Positions 59,772 through 64,000 of a stretch of DNA of 64,000 nucleotides are shown here, piece after piece; positions within the stretch are counted from its first letter, which is position 1, and the number at the start of each line of letters is the position of its first letter. The notes under the pieces are model-generated. The model was given only the letters and a program-made list of their open reading frames with translations, was not told where the DNA came from and ran no database searches. The DNA is from Entrophospora sp. SA101 (taxonomy: Eukaryota; Glomeromycota; Glomeromycetes; Entrophosporales; Entrophosporaceae), in the NCBI GenBank assembly GCA_958430865.1, contig CAUDNR010002225.1, forward strand, positions 7,657 through 71,656. The letters run 5' to 3'. Both the position numbers and the translations under genes were made by a program.

Positions 59772-62700
59772 ATGGAATTAGCATTTCTAAATGTTGATGA
59801 CCAAGTATCAGTCATTGCATTGGTACTTGGTAGTTTTATTTTAATATTTGGTCTTGTATCATATCTTGTAAGAGGAAAAATATATATATCAGAGACACGT
59901 AAGTTTGTTTATGTGATAAAATAAATAAATTAATCATTCTATATGATTTAGATTTACCATACAAAAAAAAACCATTATTATATTTTAGTCATAGCTTTTA
60001 TAGTTGGCGTTATAGTTGGACCTTATGTCTTAAACATAATTAATCCTAAAAGTTTGGGAGATGTAAATATCATGGCCAAACAATTTACTAGGATTGTAAT
60101 AGCAATACAGGTACATCATAATTGATATGATATGATATGATCTTTTCATACAAATAATCTATACATCCACTAATCTAATATTTTCATGCAGGTTATGGCA
60201 GCAGGTGTTGTTTTACCAAAGTAATTATAAAAATAATTGATTGATTGATTAAATTTTTTATTTTATCTGTTGAAAAATTGCTTAATTGATCAATATTTAG
60301 AGCATACTTACGAACAGAATTCAGATCTATAATAATTCTGGTTGTTCCTGTTATGTCATGGATGTGGGTTGTTAGTGGACTTGCTGTTTATTTATTCGTA
60401 CCGCGACTTACTTTTGTAAATAATAAGAGTTTTTTGATTGTTGATTATTTAATTTATAAAACAATAATATTTACACAGCAAAAAAATTTTATTTATTCTG
60501 ACTAGTTGGGTGCATTATTGATTGCTTCATCGGTAACACCAACTGATCCTGTATGTAATTTTTTAGTTTTTACTTTATTTATTTTTAAAAAATTGATTTA
60601 ATAATATATATATTACATATTACATATTATATATTATATAAAGGTATTGGCAAATTCCATTATAAAGGGAAAATATGCTGAAAAATATGTTCCTGCTAAT
60701 GTCAGAGATGCCATATCAGCCGAGAGGTAAAGTTGCAAGATGTATAAATATATATTATATTATTTAATATATAAATATTTAATTACAAATAATTTTTTTC
60801 TATACTATTTAGTGCGGCAAATGATGGTTAGTGATTATTGAGATTTTTTTTTTTAATTATAAAAAGAAAATAATAAATGAAATCATGTATATGCAAATAT
60901 TAATTAGTATTAATATTAATAATATCATCATTATTAAAGGCCTTGGATACCCTTTTCTTTTCTTTTGTATTTATTTAATGACTCTTCCTACTGGAGAAGC
61001 TCTTGGAAAATGGGTGTATTATATAATGGTTTATCAAATCCTTTTATCTGTAGTGATTGGATTTGTTATTGGTTATATTGGTAGAAAAATTATTTATTGG
61101 GCATTTCAAAGGTATTGATTGGCTGGTTTATAATTTTTTTGGGGGTAGGGAAAGGTAGGGATTAGAAGAAATTTATTCTTCAAATAAATAACTAACAAAA
61201 AAATTTTTTATAATAAATAGGGGATTTATTGATAAGGAGGTTTTCTTGGCTTTTATAATTGTATTGGCTGTAAGTAAAAGACAAATATACTATTTTTCTT
61301 AATAATAATTATTAATTTTATTTATTTATAGTTCTTTGTTTTGGGAATTGTTGGAATTATAAGTAGTGATGATTTATTAGCATCTTTTATAACAGGGTGT
61401 TCTTTAAATTGGGAGCAAGTATTTTAATATTAAACATATGAATAAATTTTTATATTTATATTCATATTTATATTTATTAGCCACATATTTGTTATTTAAC
61501 TACATAATAGTGATTGGTTTCGTAAAGAAATGCATGGGTCAAATGTTCAAGAAGTTATTGATATGCTTTTTAATATGACAATATTTGTATTTATTGGAAC
61601 TGCCATGCCATGGTCCTCCTATAATGATGATTATTTAGGCTTATCATATTGGCGTTTAATTTTGATGGCTATTTTTATACTTTTCTTTCGTAGACTTCCT
61701 ATTGTTATGGCTTTATTTAAATTTATGCCTGCTGTAAAAACAACTCAAGAAGGTAATAATTTTTAAATCTTATTGTTTTTTGGTTATTGTTATTATTATT
61801 TGCTAACAAAAAACATAAAAAAATTACTTTAGCTTTATTTACTGGTTGGTTTGGTCCAATGGGTGTTAGTTAGTAGTTATTTTATTATCATCATTAATTA
61901 ATATTTAATTGATTGATTAGAATATTTAAACAATATTAATATTTTTTTAGGTGCAGTGTTTTATGCTCAAGTTGCAAGAGAAACCTTTACACATTATAAT
62001 AATGAACTTGAAAATCCTGATGACCCTAACGCTCGTGTGAGAGATTTGATTGTACCAGGTATTTATTATTTATTATTATAATAATTCATCATTATGTGAA
62101 AATATACAAAAAAAAATTTTGAATTATAGATTCAATATATTTTAATAATCTTTTTTTTTTAGTTGTTTACTTTATTGTTTTTGGATCAATTTTTGTTCAT
62201 GGGATATCTGTTCCATTGGTAAATAAACTAAAATTATTAATATATTAATTTCATTTGAATTGTCAGCAAATCATCATCATAATAATGATAATAATTAATA
62301 CCAATATACTAATTTTTTGGGGGTGGGTTAAAAAAAAAAGATAAAAATAGGAAAAAAAGTCAATAATTCAACTACATTTCCATCAGTGAATTATCTTCAT
62401 AAAGTAAAAATAATAAAAGTAAGAAAAAACACTGAAAAAATCAATGTCGATGGTGATAATAACACGAAGGGTGGAAATCTTGATATTGTTGTTATTAATG
62501 ATAATGAAAATCCGACTGCCTCACAACAAAACAGTTATACTTTGATGACTTTAGAAAATCAAGATCAAGAACTTAATATCATAAATGTAAACAATCATAA
62601 AAAATATGCCATTTATAATGATGAACAGGATAATCTTTTTATCAAGGATGAAAAAGATGGTTCAATGTATGTTATTTCAAATAATCCTCTATCAGAAACT

Positions 62701-62970
62701 GCAACCGTGACCATAACTACAACTACTGCTGCTGATAAACTAGAACATGTTGGTGATGATCCACATTTGAATAACAATGAATCAAATAAAAGATCTTCAT
62801 CGACATCTTTACTCCAGGGTAGAAGTGACAATACCAAATCTGATAACAATAATGAGAAGAATTTTGGTGAGAAGGATGATAATAATAATAATAGTAGTGG
62901 TAATAATAATAGTGGTAATATTAATAGTAATAGTGGTGGTAATAATGATGATGATGATAAAAAATCATGA
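59772..62970 (+). CDS. Na+/H+ antiporter, fungal NHA1/Sod2 (CPA1) type
   Basis: Fifteen exons join to exactly 635 codons (634 aa): 59772-59898, 59989-60110, 60192-60220, 60301-60415, 60506-60550, 60644-60726, 60813-60826, 60940-61111, 61221-61269, 61332-61414, 61511-61752, 61833-61862, 61951-62058, 62163-62218, 62341-62970. About 12 membrane helices precede a hydrophilic tail. Key motifs are TPTDP (exon 5), SAANDG spanning exons 6-8 with the ion-binding Asn-Asp pair in the 14-nt exon 7, NWDDWFRKEM (exons 10-11) and TGWFGPMG (exon 12). The family exchanges Na+ (or Li+, K+) for H+ at the plasma membrane. The tail (from about residue 430) is rich in Asn/Asp/Ser with an HGISVPL-IKIGKK junction typical of the family. 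One intron (61415-61510) appears to use a GC donor. Confidence 0.9.
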
Positions 62971-64000
62971 CAAATAATTTAAAATAGAATTATTTATTAT
63001 AATATAGCAAATTTTTAAAAAATGTGATGATAAATAAATGTCAAATGCTTTGCCAGCTTGACCAGAAATTTTGCATCTAAATGCGATTTGTGTGCTTGTT
63101 ACGAATCATCACCACCACCATCACCACTACGGCTGCTGCTACTGTCATTATTAAAATTAATGTCATGTTTTTTGATTTTAGAAAATTTGAATAATCTTTT
63201 TATTATTGTTACTATTATTATTTTTCAAACTTTTGGCTCATTTCACTAGTTGGTCTTTTGATGGATCCGCATCCCAACACTTCTTCATCTTTTGTAGATA
63301 ATCATCAAGTATTGTTGGTGGTCGTAAACCTTCACATATATCAAAATCAATTAGATTGTTTGAAAACCATGTTAAACCTGTTTGAACCATGGCTTAAAAA
63401 CCGCGGTTGGTTGATCATATATTGGTTCAATTTTAACCGTGACAAAAATTTAAATATATAAAAGCTTGACGTGTTGGTAAGATATATCGTAAATCAAAAC
63501 TTTGCATAGTTTTTACTTTCTATGACATTTGAAATTCGACAATAAAATTAATAATATAATATAACATAATCAACGTTATTTTCTAAAGAAGATTACCAAT
63601 TATGACTAATGTTCAACGATAATAATAATGTCTGCTACCACAAATACTGATGATAATGACAATAATGGTACTGGTAAAGTTGATAAATTAATCAATATCG
63701 TTTACTCGAGAGGATAAAACTTTTTTTCAAATTAAATTTTTTAATGCCATATATATAAATATATTCAGTAACAACTTGTCAGAACATTAAAATTCGAGAT
63801 TCGCATGGTTTCCATATTATTATTAATAAGAGCTGGTCGTTTTGTAGAAAACGGGAATGTGGCAATACATATTAATATTTTTTTTTCTTTTCGACTACTC
63901 GTATCTTCACGTTTGAGAAAAAAATTGCGTGTGATGCTTGCAAATCTGTTCGACAAGCCATTCTTAAAACATAAAAGAGATAACTATACACCTTCAAAGG
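62971..64000. other. Antiporter downstream region
   Basis: It holds a kinase fragment at 63246-63358 and a short frame at 63628-63717 (MSATTNTDDNDNNGTGKVDK..) that could be the first exon of a gene leaving the window. The tail near 63920-63960 reads KIACDACKSVRQ, faintly like a fungal Zn2Cys6 start but too short to call. Confidence 0.35.
63246..63358 (-). pseudogene. Kinase C-terminal fragment
   Basis: On the minus strand it reads FDICEGLRPPTI, then DDY.QKMKKCWDADPSKR. This is the end of a tyrosine-kinase-like kinase domain, clearly diverged from the intact copies. It is an isolated relic 0.3 kb past the antiporter stop. Confidence 0.75.

Noticed and set aside
62613..62849. Minus ORF opposite the antiporter tail
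   Set aside because: It is a shadow of exon 15 with no splice or start support.
63900..63970. Zn2Cys6 transcription factor start (KIACDACKSVRQ)
   Set aside because: Only two of six cysteines are present before a stop, so it is too weak to call.

Overview
The window looks like nuclear DNA of an arbuscular mycorrhizal fungus of the Rhizophagus type (Glomeromycotina). This is inferred from several signs: very AT-rich sequence; genes cut by many short introns, nearly all GT-AG; a tyrosine-kinase-like kinase family with a Cys-rich N-terminus present as genes and decayed copies; and dense relics of DNA transposons. Two runs of N (23901-23910 and 55906-56479) show that it is a scaffold of joined contigs, so every structural statement carries assembly risk.

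Layout. 1-1343 (minus) is the end of a gene cassette that only reads through if UGA means tryptophan. 1453-1835 is a small hAT-like MITE. 2100-4706 (minus) is a broken PD-(D/E)XK-like gene. 5251-21179 (block A) holds a transposon-like gene with a RING-type C-terminus, an intact kinase, an SPX-EXS phosphate exporter of the SYG1/XPR1 type, and decaying kinase copies, one interrupted by a defective Tc1 element. Block A is repeated almost base for base at 31500-47429 (A'). 21171-23900 is an inverted copy of 48806-51535 (block B/B'). Between the blocks lie a divergent gene with an H3-like histone fold (24041-24982, minus) and a second, more complete UGA=Trp cassette (about 27558-31023, plus). After A' come a small Gly-rich gene whose ATG is split by an intron, a tRNA-Pro(UGG), block B', a multi-pass membrane protein (52877-53923), and a third, inverted and partly diverged copy of the kinase/transposon-like pair (56480-59393). 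The window ends with a 15-exon Na+/H+ antiporter of the fungal NHA1/Sod2 type (59772-62970).

Most striking signal. Two separate loci carry the same gene order: a DUF7869-like, RNase-H-fold transposase-type gene, then a long coiled-coil protein, then a zinc-ribbon coiled-coil protein. Across the two loci I count 14 in-frame stop codons that are all TGA, and no in-frame TAA or TAG apart from the terminal stops. Within each locus the last two genes abut like a bacterial operon (TAATG overlap, or one base apart). This is the code and layout of Mollicutes. AM fungi are known to host Mollicutes-related endobacteria, so the cassettes are best explained as endobacterial mobile DNA, either integrated in the fungal genome or mis-assembled into it.

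The ordinary fungal genes point to phosphate export, Na+/H+ exchange and signalling. The rest is a record of recent segmental duplication, inversion and transposon decay.
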